Source: Aplectana chamaeleonis
Lineage: Eukaryota; Nematoda; Chromadorea; Rhabditida; Cosmocercidae
Length of the DNA: 64,000 nucleotides
Reading direction: 5' to 3'
NCBI GenBank assembly: GCA_029168955.1
Contig: JAPDOI010000171.1
Coordinates: 930,001 to 994,000 of the forward strand
In this document: piece by piece, positions 31,386-43,507 of the stretch
Layout: each line of letters starts with the position of its first letter
Numbering within the stretch: position 1 is the stretch's first letter
Translations under genes and position numbers: made by a program
Notes under the pieces: model-generated
Databases searched by the model: none
The model's input: only the letters and a program-made list of their open reading frames with translations
Told to the model about the DNA's origin: nothing

Positions 31386-33480
31386 CGAGGTGTGCCGCAA
31401 TGCAAAGATGCTCTCAACGAGAGGTCAGTGTGGTCTAGACAACACAACACAACTTAACTCTTCATCTGGAGCATACTTTTTTGTTCAGTTACTGTTTACA
31501 TATGTGTGTAGCTGAGGAAAATTCATCGCTTAAATCAGCTTTATTCATCATGGCTGTGGCGCTCTACCTTGTGTTTGATCTTTACCTTTCTTGGAATCTG
31601 CTGGAGCATTTTGGAAACGTTGAGCTTGGATTAGTGATATAGTGTCCCACAGCCACAAATATCAAAACACGGTTTTAAAACCTAGCGGGAAGTCGGGGGC
31701 AAGCCATAGTCATTGCTACGGACAGGGCACAAAAATAAGGTGCTCTAGGCCTAACATCGTTTGCGAATGCGTCTCCTACCTACTTTCGGACTAATTAGCC
31801 CAGTGAATCGGATTCCAACAAATAAAGCTTTCACGAAATCCTTTGAAACAAACTCGTTAAGAACAACACAGACGGACGGCTTGGTTATGCAATAAATAGA
31901 GAGTGCAGACTTCGGAAATGCGATGTGAAAATTGATATTAGTCAGTGATGGTTAACGAATAATAGCCGAACATACCGTAGATGAAGGCGAGAAGTACTAG
32001 CAGCAGATCGCGTAGCATTGATGCCTGTTGGGGTACTCGCGAAACGTGTAAAGGCGACTGGTTTGTTACTCGGCCGCCTGCCCCGCCCCACCAAGAGAGA
32101 GAGGGTGGGGGGACTCTGTTATTTCAGCGAAAATGTCCATCAGCTTTGTAGCGGTGGAGAATATCCTCTAAATGAGACTCACAATGTGTATGAACCGGGT
32201 CAAAATTACCATTTCAAATGGGATATGCACTAGTTTCGAAGACTCAATTTGAATCTGATCAAGTCCGAACACGTCCAGATAGGGCCGTTCGAACTCCACG
32301 CCTTAAACACGAGCTTATTCCGCGTCATCTTCCACGCTTCCAGTCAGAAAGAACATAGTCGCCTCAAGAATTACTGTAACAACGTTAGTCTAGTTTCTGT
32401 TGGAGAGAAGCAGCGAATAAGGGTCAGTACAGACTCTACTTATGCAGCTTTAGATACACGCCAGCAAAGAAGTTACCAAAATTGAGTCTATGTCGTCTTG
32501 ATGGTGATTTTGGACTCGACTCAAAACAGTCACGACGAGGTTGGAATGTTGTGGCTTAGTGTGTTGGAAGATACATAGGTGTATTTCTAACAGAGGGTTG
32601 TCAGAAATATACAGGTAAACAATGTCGAGCCTGAAATCGACAAATCCAGTCGAGCTCGACAAGAAAATTGAATTGAGGTAGAAATTGTGGTCAAAGACAA
32701 GAGAATTAGAGTTCGTTTCATGGAAAGCAAATCCGACATTTATGAGGCGGTCGAGGGCAACTTAATTTTTTGAGCCCAAGGCATGTTTGCAGGCCATTAA
32801 TTTTTTTCGAAAAGATGGCATTTTCTGAGGGAGGGACTTCGATGGGACATTACAACAGTTGTAACACAAATAACTTCCTCATTTAGAGCGGTTCCAACTT
32901 CTCCAAATTTGTTTAGGAAACTAATAACTTGAGAGAGGGCTAGTTTCAAGCTTTTTCTGCATTTTTTTATACATGGACAAACCACGACGTCCTCTCACTC
33001 TAAAAAACCCGAAATGGGCTCAACTCAATAAAATTTGTGAAACTATTGAAAACAACATATTCTTCAAATTTGTCCCCGCTCCTCGCCAATTAGAGATTTT
33101 GAACGTCTGTCCGAATGAGGTGTGCATACAGCGCCCACGCGGCGCACACAAGGTTCGGCGCGGGTGTGGACCCCTACAGGGGTGGGATCTGAGCTCCGGA
33201 GGGGTGAAAGCGGGGGATCTGATTTTTTGACGAAGACCAATATAGCCGTGTTAGTGAGTAAAATCCGTCAGGAACAGTTTTTCACGTAGATTTCAAATAT
33301 AGATTGCGATTTAACTAAAAGGCTGATTTAACTGATTTACGAGTCACGGAGTTCAATTAGGAAGTTTGGGGTAAAGTAAAGGTCTTCTTAGAATAATAGT
33401 CAAGACATATGAATCCAGCATATAAAAAGTCCAAGACAGTTTGACGACTAAATGCAGAATGATTTCTGCAAATGATTTCC
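31386..33480. other. No supported feature
   Basis: Short open frames only (such as 32973-33230, without a known domain). No tandem repeat or clear inverted ends noticed. Confidence 0.4.
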
Positions 33481-33489
33481 ATGAGCCAC

Positions 33490-33790
33490 GAGAGTTGATA
33501 TTCGAGTTGAGCGGGGTCGATTCATCCTATATACTCACTTTCACCATCTCAGATGAACGGTGAAGACCGCTACAGTATGCGGGATCACACCTTTCTCAGG
33601 TGTGCTCCCGCCGAAAGTCGTCAATTTTGAGAAATACGGATCATCAGAGTAGGATATTTGGGTCGAGCGTGGTCCATTTACCCTGGTTACAAACTTTCAA
33701 AATCTCAGAATAACGCCGAAGACCGCTTTATGTAAAGCGGGAGACGATGAAAAAATCGTCCAAGTTCCCGAACATAAATTAGGGTATTGA
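33490..33790 (-). repeat. ~185-bp tandem repeat, left copies
   Basis: AGAGTAGGATATTTGGGTCG, CGCCGAAGACCGCT and GCGGGATCACACCTTTCTCA recur here in about 1.5 copies. Inverted copies lie at 37600-37930 and a fragment at about 34390-34470. Confidence 0.65.
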
Positions 33791-33802
33791 AACAGCCGTA
33801 AC

Positions 33803-34258
33803 TCAAAGGCAGTGGTCACGATGAAAAACGTTATAGAAAAAACTACAAAAATCAGCTCAGATCAAAAACAGCTCAAAAACTATGAAGGTAGCGCGGTGAA
33901 AAACGGATCGACATTCAGAGGAAGAAATAAATGCAAATTTACCTAATAAAACAGTTGAACAAGGAGAGCAAGCACTTCAGTCAATGTTTTGGCTAGATGT
34001 GTACATAAATCCGAACGTTCATTGATTGAAATTCAATTTCAAGCCAGCTGATGTTCTTGATACTAGAGATCATCGATGCCGATGATGTGGGGTGCACTCG
34101 TCCACCATCAAATGGAAAGGAAGTTCAGGCTTCAAATTTGGCCTAGGACAGCGTTTTTTTTTGCGATTTTTTGTTATAGGTTCCACTACTCTTTACCCAC
34201 AAAAGGGTTCAGAGAGGAAAAGAAGACGAGCATATTTGAGCGCGACCACTGCCTTTAA
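33803..34258. mobile_element. MITE, family A variant D
   Basis: It starts TCAAAGGCAGTGGTCACGAT and ends GCGCGACCACTGCCTTTAA. Resembles 41487-41996 in order (GAAAAACGTTA, CAGCTCAAAAACTATGAAGG, GACATTCAGAGGAAGAAATA). Confidence 0.8.
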
Positions 34259-34469
34259 GTTCTTAATAAGGTGCCCGGGATAATCCTAGCTTTAAGAAAC
34301 TACGCTCTGAATCCGACCGTTTAGGACAACCCTAATCCCCGGAGAATGCCTTTGAAGAAAATTTTCCTAGTGTGGGTTCTGCAACACTTTCCGCGTTTTC
34401 TTCCGTACTCAAGTGTAGGCCCGCTGGACTCAAATATCCTACCCTCGTGAAACTTTTCTGAATCCGTCC

Positions 34470-37400
34470 CTGACTCTTACGAAATTTTGACGATCGAAGT
34501 TATTCATGCGAATCAGAAATTGCGTCTCATCTTAGTATATCGTACCCCATCATGTGGGGAAATTTTTGGAGATCAATTGAATAAAGCCATGAGCGACTTG
34601 CTCTCATGCGAGCATCTATCAAAAATCGTAGGTGATATGAATTATCCTAATATTGATTGGGATGACTTTAGTAAACCTGTTTCAGCCGATAAGGCCTCCT
34701 TTGTGGATTTTGTATCAAGTCATAACTTAAAGGCAGTGTTCACGATGATTTTCGTTCCCGAGTTTTCCACTCAAAACAAAGCGTTGGCCACCGAGTGTTA
34801 CAGCAATTACGAAGAAACGGCGAAAAACGCACTAAAACGTCATATTTCAGTGACATTAATCTCTGGCCTGGACTAGTTGACCAGTTGTATGAACATGTTC
34901 ACGGTGGTTGTCACCGGTGAAAAATGGGATCAGTTGAAAATGGAAGAATATTCCACGCAAAATAGTACTAGGTAGGGTCCGAAGAAGATAACAGAGCAAC
35001 AGAAAGAAAATAATTGTAAAGGACGGGTCCACAAATTATTTCGTTGTCACAACGAACAGTTCCTGTGAGAGTAAAGAGGTGGGGTGAGAGTAAAGGATTT
35101 CGTGACATTCTGGTGCGTTTTTCTCGATTCCTTCGTCATTTATGTTCTACACGGGGGCCAAACAATCGATTTATCTATCAATCTCAAAATCGAAGATTAT
35201 CGTGAACACTGCCTTTAAATCAACATGTGAAAACACTGACAAGAGGAAATCAAGCGCTAGACTTAGTAATGTCTAATCAAGATGGCATGATAACAATTAC
35301 CGGAGTTCTAACACCTGTAGGCACAAGCGACCACTGTAGTGTGACATTTGCACTTAGTTGCGCACTCCCACCACCTAACCTAACATTTATCGGCAGTACT
35401 CAAGATGTTTAATGCAACGAAGTGTCAAATTGGCTGTATTCCATAGCTTGGAGAGAAACCCTTGATAGCGTTTCAACCGTGAATGATAAATATGAATTAT
35501 TCTTAAGCATTTGATGGAAGGCAGTTGACAACTTCGTACCTCTGGTTCCATATGACAGTAATCAAAAACAGCTACCTCCATAATTGCAAAACATGTTGAA
35601 ACATCGAACATGTCTCTTCGAACTTGCACGGAAATCAAAATCGGAAAACGACTGGGTTAAATATTTTGAATTCTCGAAAAATTTTCATGCTAAATTGGTG
35701 AAATATAATACTAGCATTGAGAAAAGAATTATTGAAGGTCAAAAGAACGGTTTTTATGCGTACATTAATAAAAAACTCAAAAATTGAACAAGCATAGGAA
35801 CAATTATATATAAAGATACCATCGCTGTTAGCGACGAGAACAAGGCAAACGTTTACGCTTACAGGTTTTGCCAGGTTTTTCAAGATGATGAAGGAGCCTG
35901 TCCTGAATATATGCCTACAATTGAGAAAGCTGCAAGTACCTTTCCATGGTTCGATGAAGTAACCCTATATGGCTTACTCACTAAATGGCCTTCGTCAGGG
36001 GCAACCACCCCTGATTTTATTTCATCAACGTTTGTCAAGAACATTGCTCATGTGTTGGCGCGACCCCTCCCTTACATTTTCAATCTGTCTATGATGTACT
36101 CGGAGATTCCTCAGCGGTGGAAACATTCTCTTGTCACATCGATACTAAAGAAGGGTCCTTCATACAATGCAAAAAAACTATCGGCCTGTAAGTATAACAT
36201 CACTATTCTGTCGCATGTTCGGAAAGGTACCAAAAGAACATATCACAAATCATCTAGAGGAAAACAAAATCATTCCTGATTGTCAACATGGTTTCTTGAA
36301 GGGCAAATCAGTAGAGACAAATCTGTTGGAGTCCATTGATGACTCGACCAAATCCATGGAAGAAAAGAAGGCCTGCGACGTGATTTATTTTGACTTTTCA
36401 AAAGCTTTTGATACGGTGGAGCATAGCAAACTTTTGCGTAAGATTGAAAAACTAAAATTCCACCCCAATACATATTTTCGCCTGGATTTCTAACTATCTT
36501 TAACAAAGAACATTTCAAGTGAAAGTTGGTTCGTCATTTTCTTCCATCGGGGTAGTAAAAAGCGACGCACCTCAAGGAGGGGTATTATTGCCAATACTAT
36601 TCAACATTTATACAGCTGATTTACCAGAAACCCTTTAGTAAAAGTACAACAGTTCGCGGATGACATAAAACTGTACGGTGAGATCAGTGAACTAGGGCAA
36701 AGGGAGGCGATACTGAGTGCAATAGACAAAGTTGCGGAATGGTCAAATCGGTGGGGTTAACCCATAGCTCCCGAAAAATCGGCGCGCATATGAGATTAGG
36801 GGTGTCGAACCTCTTGAATACGTACACTATAGGGGATATTGAAACTCCCACAGTGTCTTAGGTGGGAGATCTTGGTTTTTGTTATGATGACAAACTAGAT
36901 TTAAAAACATTATAAAATCTTGCAAAGGAAGGCTTTTATAGAGACGTATCGGATTTTCAAAGGTCTATCCACGAAAAATAGGAATATTTTAATGAAGGCA
37001 TACAAAACATATGTTAGACAAACAACATAGTTGAAAGACACCTATAGTTGAAAGTCGAGTCACTGTCTTGTATCCCTACAAAAAGAGAGATAACGATGTT
37101 TTAGAAAGGGTGCAAAACAACTACACTAGGAAACTCTTGATCCGGACAGAAGGATATAATTATTCATTAAACCCTGTGCTAAGATGAGGAACACGATTCT
37201 CAATCTAAACTCGTTGGAATCTCGTCGAAAGCTAAGATACATGTGTATGGTGTTCAAACTCCCATCGGGGAAACTTAGTGTTAGGGTTTCCCGATTCTAC
37301 AGTTTGATACAATCGAGAACCAGGGGAGGACAGGTCAAGATGTCTTTTTCAATGCCTAAGACCAACTTGAGGAGGTATATGTTTACATGCAGGGCAGGCT

Positions 37401-37590
37401 TAAACTTCTTAGGCCTGAAGTACACCGCCTCACCAAACATCCTTACATATGACTCGTTCAAGCATATGGCTGGTGCAAAGTTATAGGCTTTCTAGATGTG
37501 CATTTTCTATTTTTACACCATTATTGTAGCTTTTTTTATCACACGCTTGTCTTTTACAGCGTAATAAATGAAATAAAATGAATTGAAACC
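34470..37590 (+). pseudogene. Decayed CR1/jockey-like LINE with endonuclease and RT
   Basis: Endonuclease: 34487-34726 encodes RLILVYRTPSCG and IVGDMNYPNIDWDDF, the AP-endonuclease core. After the MITE at 34727-35218 it resumes with RGNQALDLVMSN and GTSDHCSVTF. RT: 35911-36770, with a -1/+1 shift near 36165-36170, encodes WKHSLVTSILKK, YRPVSITSLFCRMF, FDFSKAFDTV, then by further frames SDAPQGGVLLPILFNIY and the catalytic QFADDIKLYG at about 36648. The C-terminal tail (RVQNNYTRKLLIR near 37100 and 37184-37486) matches the LINE at 27832. Multiple stops and shifts make it inactive. It ends in an AATAAATGAAATAAA tail near 37561-37576. Known role of such ORF2: target nicking and reverse transcription. 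Confidence 0.9.
34727..35218. mobile_element. MITE family A, inserted in the LINE endonuclease
   Basis: Bounded by TTAAAGGCAGTGTTCACGAT and ATCGTGAACACTGCCTTTAA. Removing it with one TTAA leaves the LINE frame reading HNLNQHVKTLTRGNQ without a break, which fixes the insertion point and shows a TTAA (or central TA) target duplication. Confidence 0.93.
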
Positions 37591-37599
37591 TAAATTTCA

Positions 37600-37930
37600 G
37601 AAATGCCTCTTTTTGGCGGGATCACACCTGAGAAAAGTGTGCGGCCTCATACTGTAGCGGTGTTCAGCACCTATGTTGGACGTTGAAAGTGAGTATAGCA
37701 AGCAAATCAACTACGCTGAACTCAAATATCCTACTCTCGTGACTCCTAGTTTTCGAAATTGTCGACTCCCTGCGGGACCACTCCTGAGAAAGGTGTGATC
37801 CCGAATACTGTAGCGCCCTTCAGCGTCCATCTTAGACGGTGAAAGTTGGTAAACTTTATAAACCAATCACGGTTGATTCGATAATTCTACTGTCGTGACT
37901 CGTAAGAGAATATGAACTCCTGGCAAGATC
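37600..37930 (+). repeat. ~185-bp tandem repeat, right copies
   Basis: GCGGGATCACACCTGAGAAA, CATACTGTAGCGGTGTTCAG, CAAATATCCTACTCTCGTGA and a second diverged set from about 37770 give about 1.8 copies, in inverse orientation to 33490-33790. Confidence 0.65.
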
Positions 37931-38394
37931 GAACCCTTTTTTAAACATCCGCATTTTATTACACAGCACAAGCTGCTACCAGTTACTTATAGCTTTGCAC
38001 TTTCAGCTTCTCTGCACATTAATGCAATAAGCGCTGTTTGTGCTCTCGTCCTCTCAAACATCCGATTTTTTTTCGCAAAGCATTGACTTCGAGCTGATAT
38101 TTTGGTTTTTTATCATTTGACAAGTTTATACTTACCACTTAAATACGACAAGAGAATTTTAACTGCAGTGAAACGTTAGAGGTATGTAAACCTGCTGGAT
38201 AAAGTGCTTGAACACATCAGCTCTTGGTGGTGATGGTGGGAGAAAACGGTCAAAATTGACCTACTAACGTTCCTGGGGGGGGGATCTGAGCAAAATTACC
38301 ATTAGAGGGGGGGGGTCTGAGAAAAATTGGCCGGCCCACACCTCATGCAGTACCCTGGGCGCACACCCCGCATGAAGCGCTTTCTTTTTCCACG
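37931..38394. other. Unclassified, with two long G runs
   Basis: G10 at about 38275 and G9 at about 38310, each before a TCTGAG(C/A)AAAATT phrase, so a short direct duplication. Otherwise nothing named. Confidence 0.4.
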
Positions 38395-38720
38395 ACGCGC
38401 CGAACGCTCCACATGATGCCCTAACTATTTTCCACCACGTCCTGTTGACGTCATATGAATGCTCACCCACTTTCTAGGACGTCCTGGCGTCGTCATCCGA
38501 AGCCCTACCTACTTTCCGCGACATTATGCTGATGTCTACCAAAAGCCTACTCCTTTTCCACAACGTCATGTTGACGTCATCTCGAGCGCCACCCTTTTTT
38601 CGCGACGTCCTGTACACGTCATCTGGAGCTTTAAATACATTCCACAAATGTGGGCGTACGGCTTCTGGAGCCCTACGTGCTTTCCACGACATCCTGCTGA
38701 CGTCATCTTAAGGCCTATGT
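38395..38720 (-). repeat. TGACGTCAT/ACGTCCTG minisatellite, about 7 units
   Basis: CACGACGTCCTGTTGACGTC-type units of about 42 bp recur from 38432 to 38705, including the palindrome TGACGTCAT several times. On the minus strand they read CAGGACGT-then-GGAAAGT, like the GTGCAGGACGTCAT-AGAAAGT units of array 1. Confidence 0.7.
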
Positions 38721-38924
38721 TATGATTTTTTTTTGAATCTCTTATGATTTATCAATTTTCGCTATTGTCAGGCAATGTTTTTCAAATTTTAAACGAAGGG
38801 CAAATTCAATTTTTTTTTTGAAAACCAACGAACGACTCTTAACGGAAATAATTTTTTTCCATTAAAGCACACCCCTGACATCGACCACATACGAATACCC
38901 CGGTTGCACGGCGCGCAGGCTCAG

Positions 38925-39400
38925 TTAAAGGCAGTGTCCACGATAAATCTCGTTCTCGAAGCAGGGTCAGGCACAGCGGTGGCCCAAGTCGTCCTTTACA
39001 ACGACCCCCCCCCCTTGAGAGAAAAAATTTTTCGGTTAAAAAACGACCCTCTAGCAAAAGTGAAAAATTTGGTAGACGTTACTGACTATTTTCATTTTGG
39101 AGTTTTTTTTTCAATTTCTGGGACCTCACCATTCATTCCAAAGGGGATGAATAGCGTTTTATGCGCTGACGCTATTGAAAAACTTCAGCCAGATGAAAAG
39201 CTGAGAAGCACTTCAGAAACCGGAAACATTTTCGCGCTCCGTTTTTTTCCTGTAGAGCTTACGGACCACCGTGGGACCACCGCACCTTTGAACGGCCATA
39301 ACTCGGCTCATAATCGATTTTATGAGCTCATCTCCGGACATTGACATTTTCTAACATCTGTCTACAGTTTTCACTCTTGCACTGAGTCATGTATGCTGAC
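38925..39400. mobile_element. MITE family A, left end, right end not found
   Basis: TTAAAGGCAGTGTCCACGAT opens at 38925. No matching CACTGCCTTTAA is visible downstream, so the copy is truncated; 39400 is only a nominal limit. Confidence 0.45.
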
Positions 39401-39622
39401 GACCCTTTTTCGAACATTTGACCGATTTTCTCAGTCCGGAGGGGTGACAGGCGAAGTTCAGTTTTTGGAAAAAGTTTTTTTTTCGTCTATCTAGAAATGA
39501 TTTTTGGAACATTTCCAGTCGATTGGTACCTTCGTTCTGGGCACTTTTTTTGAAACTGACATTCGGCCATTTCCAGACTCGCTTCCTTTCGGCTTGCACG
39601 ATTTTGAACTTGTTTCGAATCT

Positions 39623-39970
39623 TTGAGTGCTGAGGTATTAGGTGATGACGGAGATGTTGTGTGCTATCTTTATAAAGTTGCGGAGCAAGAAATAACATTT
39701 GTGTGTTATTTTTCAGAATATTTTATCTCCTCTAAGAGCTTCAGCACCCAAAGGTATGAGGTGTCATGTGAACCAAACAATAGTTTAGGTTTCGCTACCA
39801 ACTCAGAATTTCTGTTCACGGTCTGCCACAGAAGAGGCATGAAAAGCTTCGATCTGATGAAAAAAATATTCGCAGACATTATTCGAAGGGTGCAAAAAAT
39901 GGAGTGGAAAGAGTATGAGGTCGTTCACATAGTGAGATCTCGATTGCTGAAGCTTGCGACAACGCTGTAG
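39623..39970 (+). CDS. Unrecognised 115-codon ORF
   Basis: It reads as ordinary-complexity protein (FVCYFSEYFISSKSF, CEPNNSLGFATNSEFLF, FDLMKKIFADIIRRVQKMEW). After the stop at 39968-39970 the same frame continues open for about 40 codons. I know no family for it. It could be a transposase fragment, a host exon or chance; no start context, introns or neighbours help. Confidence 0.15.
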   Translation: MSAEVLGDDGDVVCYLYKVAEQEITFVCYFSEYFISSKSFSTQRYEVSCEPNNSLGFATNSEFLFTVCHRRGMKSFDLMKKIFADIIRRVQKMEWKEYEVVHIVRSRLLKLATTL

Positions 39971-41276
39971 GTCCTAGCAGAGACAGACGAGATAGAACTT
40001 GCAATGCTGAGATTTCGAAAGCTTCGGATAAAATTCACGAAGGGTGAGGCGGCGTTCACGCAGAAAGTCGTTTCAAGCTCATGTTTTAGCGCAGAATACT
40101 GCAAATTTTCTTAGCACGGATGATGTCTTCAAACTAAGCTTTCGATCCTACCTCGTATGTGGTATCGCTGCTTGAGAACGTTTAGCGTTCGCTAAAAAAA
40201 TTCTCTTATTGTGATGGCAATGAAGTCCGATGCGATGCCCGCTGAACCGCATGACGATTCTACATCTGCCAAGCGAATGGTCAAAAATTTGCACAGCACA
40301 TGAAGTTTGATCTGCTGAAACGTTAAATGAAAAACTACTCATTTACTGGAGGGGCTAGCGCAGCTCTTCCGGGGCAACCCTCCGGGCACCGGCGCTTGCC
40401 CCCTCAGTCGAAGGGGGCTACCGCCGAAGTGACAATTTGGCTTGATCGGAGCCCCCGTCACTGCCCTGAAGCCCCCTGTGACTGCCTTGAAGCCCCCTGT
40501 CACTGCTCTGAAGCCCCTGTGACTGCCTTAAAGCATCCCCTGTCACTGCCCTGAAGCACTGAGGTCACGACCCCGGAGCAGTGACGTCACCCTCCCCCCC
40601 GGAAAGCGTCACCGCTCTCCTCCAAAAATATCCCTTCCTGACAGGGACTTGAAGTCCCCGTCCAGGGCCGGCCCTGTTGGGCCGAATGCGGCTCTCTATA
40701 AGTTGAGGCACCTTTCATACCGGTTGAGCACGTGATAGATCACAGGAGAAATCACGTCAAATCGGGACAAAACTTGTAGGTCGTTTACACTGGTCTAAGG
40801 GTAGGAACGAAACCAATGTAGACTCGTTGCTCTTAACTTATAGATACCCTGATTGATTTTATAACAAGATCGACTTACTAGTTTTTGAAAAAACGTTAAT
40901 TTACTTATTGACGTGAATGACGATGCGTGCGTTTGGCCTACTATGCCTTCTCTGGCCTCTATTGTCGTGAACTACCTTCTACGACTTCTTCCCATCTTTT
41001 CCCTTTCTTCCTCTCGGGGGAGGGGGGGAGCGCCGGAGGAGAGCAGGGGCCTCCCCTGAAGCCCCCCTCGGGGAGGCCTGTGCTGTCGCTCCCCCAAGTC
41101 GAAAACGGGCTCTACTGTCCGGCGCTTGCCCCCCCCCCCCGCAGAGTCTGAGTACATCCCCTTCTCTCTGTTGACCGAGAAAACTTCCGACACCGATCGC
41201 CATATTTCTGATGAAGGGTATCTCACCCTCTTACACACTTGTAACTTTTCTTTTCTCGTTAGTAGAAACAGAAAGT
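39971..41276. repeat. GC-rich stretch with CCCCTGTCACTGCCCTGAAG minisatellite
   Basis: From 40447 to 40560 a 21-24-bp unit (GAAGCCCCCTGTCACTGC) repeats about five times. TTCCGGGGCAACC and CCGGCGCTTGCCCCC phrases recur at 40370-40420 and 41120-41140. Open frames on both strands of 40930-41200 are products of C-rich/G-rich composition. Confidence 0.6.
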
Positions 41277-41278
41277 GA

Positions 41279-41486
41279 AAGTCCGAAGACATCGTCGACG
41301 CATTCAGGAACTTTCTCATTGAGGAGGATTCATGGGCAGACATGCAGAATGGTCTTTCTCACAAGCCCTTCCAATTTGCCATAAGAAAGGTGATGGCCCT
41401 GGCTCCCGACGGTGCATCTGTTATGACAGGGCACATAAACGGCGTTCACGCAAAACTTCAGCGTATGGTAGATGATGAGACAACAC
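41279..41486 (+). pseudogene. hAT-type transposase fragment (DUF4371/ZNF862-like)
   Basis: The frame reads DIVDAFRNFLIEEDSWADMQ and KVMALAPDGASVMTGHINGV-HAKLQR. V-(G/A)-DGASVMTG-NGV is the signature after the first catalytic Asp region in hAT-derived DUF4371 proteins such as ZNF862-like families. It is cut off at 41487 by the TTAA of a MITE. A TTCTTTTCTCGTTAG acceptor-like string precedes it. Whether this is from a transposon or a domesticated gene cannot be told. Confidence 0.6.
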
Positions 41487-41996
41487 TTAAAGGCAGTGGT
41501 CGCGATGAAAAACGTTACCTAAAAAACTATAAAAATCAGCTTAGATAGAGAACAGCTGAAAAACTATGAAGGTAATGCGGTGAAAAACGGGCTAAAATTG
41601 GAGTTTCTAGGGCCCAAAGATGCCAGTTCGTGCACACGTGCACAGCGCCGCAAAAAAAGATCGCCGCCTCATGCAGAGCAGTCAGAAATCATCGACATTC
41701 AGAGGAAGAAATAAATTCAAATTTACGTAATGAAAAAAGTTTACCAAAGAAAGCATGCACTCCAGTCCATGTTTTTGACTAGATGAGTTCGAAGTATAGA
41801 TATGAGAGGTCATCGATGCATGTGATGTGGAGTGGGCTCGTCCAACATCAAAAGACAAGAAAGTTCAGGATTCAAATTTGGCCCCAAACAGCGGTTTTTC
41901 GCGATTTCTTCTCATTGGTACTACTAATCTAAAACCAGAAAAGGGTTTAGAGAGGAAAAGAAGACAAGCATATTTTATCGCGACCACTGCCTTTAA
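41487..41996. mobile_element. MITE, family A variant D, tandem copy 1
   Basis: It starts TTAAAGGCAGTGGTCGCGAT and ends ATCGCGACCACTGCCTTTAA, a perfect inverted terminal pair. It shares TTAA 41993-41996 with the next copy. Confidence 0.9.
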
Positions 41997-42390
41997 AGGC
42001 AGTGTCCACGATGAAAATCGTTTTCGAATGTTCACCAGAAAACTAAGTTTTAGAGTCTGACTGTTTCATCAGTGAAGAAAGAATCATGAAAAACGCTGTG
42101 AAACATCCAAAATCAGCTCTTCTTCTCGAAAGCCACATTTGATCGGTGGATGAGTTGCGCGGGCATGGGCCTGAAATAGACAGCTCGCGCTAATGCGCCC
42201 CAATGCTAAAACTCAGAGCCACGCTCGCGCTCCAATGCTAATGTAGAAGTGGGCCAAACTGTTCCTCGGAAAACTCGACCGCGAGCGGAGCTCGGAGCCG
42301 TATGGAGCTCTTTCGGGCTCATTTCGTTCGTTCTTTCGACAATTTCCGGCCAAAACCGAGGACGAAATTTATCGTGGACACTGTCTTTAA
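41993..42390. mobile_element. MITE, family A, tandem copy 2
   Basis: It starts TTAAAGGCAGTGTCCACGAT and ends ATCGTGGACACTGTCTTTAA. Confidence 0.88.
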
Positions 42391-42454
42391 TGGAACTGTG
42401 AGAGCAGGTGTGAATCCAATATGACTAGAAGAACTTTCAGGTATCTAAATTTAT

Positions 42455-42620
42455 TTTGTTTTAGGGTTTCTTCTCAGCGTCTATGCAGCACATAGCTCAG
42501 AACAACTACTCATATCGGCTCGCTCAAGAACAGATGAACTTTTCGTACCTCAAAATGAGTGTGCTGCATCAGGTCCGCTGGTCGGCCAGCATGCAGCAAG
42601 ATAGCGAGTTGTGAAATAGC
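42455..42620 (+). pseudogene. Possible continuation of the hAT-like fragment
   Basis: After a TATTTTGTTTTAG acceptor-like string the frame reads GFFSAYMQHIAQNNYSYRLA and later LHQVRWSASMQQ, resembling the (H/T)-x-RW-S segment that follows DGASVMTG in DUF4371 proteins, before a TGA. Weak evidence. Confidence 0.25.
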
Positions 42621-43189
42621 GAGTTTCGAAGACTTCAAAATGTATATCCCTGCAAACGCCAAGTTAAACACCAGAGTTCGGCCCAAATATATAGACGACG
42701 CGAACAAGATACAGAATATACAGTACACCAAGATTCGATGACGAACTCAATCGCCTTACAACAGAAGTACTGTGCTATACGGGATGCAGTGCCATCGTTA
42801 AAAACTTTGTACGCTACCATTTCCAGTTCTGCACGAAGTTTGCAGTCGTGGCCTAACGACTTCCGACACAATAAAAATAGTCTCCGCTTCCATTCGGATT
42901 TCGCTAGAAAACCACGAAGTAATGTATATTCCAAATGTTGTAGAAGAGGTAATGTTGAGCTAGTACGCGCTTGATGATTTACTCCATTTTTCATTTCAAA
43001 CCGCTCTTGTTCCATCGGTAATGTTTAATACTATCCCAGTGCATTTACCCTCTTAAAAACGCCACAATTCACATAACCCGAGGAGCGAGCGGCGCGCGCG
43101 ATGCCTCAGCCTTCGGGTGCCCTCCGCCCTCTCACTGTCTCTAACCTCCGCTCCGCATCAGCATGCGTAGAAACCATGTGAATTTCGCC
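42621..43189. other. No supported feature
   Basis: Two overlapping open frames on opposite strands (42635-43015 minus, 42738-42974 plus) show no recognisable domain. Confidence 0.4.
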
Positions 43190-43507
43190 GTTCTATAGCC
43201 TGCACCTATCCTGGTCCACCCCACATTCGGACGAGATTGTGGCGCCGCACACGTTTCGATGGCGAATTGCCAAGCAACCCTGCCACGTTCAGCCTGCTCG
43301 ATTTGAGCAGATTTTGCGATTAGCGCTCGCTTGCGGAAATCAGCTGGGCCCATGATTCTCGTCCACACCCCGAACGTTAGAAACCGTTATTTTAGCTTAT
43401 TCTGACTGTTTTTCTCAACTAGTTCATCACTATTAGTTACCCCACGACCAACAATCCCACTATAAGTCGAACTCGAGTGCGATATTCACCCTGAACACTG
43501 CTTTTAA
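43190..43507. mobile_element. MITE right part, same subtype as 5414-6121
   Basis: It ends CCTGAACACTGCTTTTAA at 43507. GATGGCGAATTGCCAAGCAA and CGAACGTTAGAAACCG correspond to phrases at 5630-5770. The left terminus is not visible. Confidence 0.55.

Noticed and set aside
32973..33230. 85-codon ORF beginning MDKPRRPLTLKNPKW
   Set aside because: No recognisable family, its second half runs in GGGGTG-rich sequence, and no gene context exists.
37405..37416. Nematode telomere repeat TTAGGC
   Set aside because: Single occurrence only, no tandem copies anywhere in the window.
40930..41200. Overlapping ORFs in the C-rich stretch at 41 kb
   Set aside because: Low-complexity C/G runs open frames on both strands; no domain.
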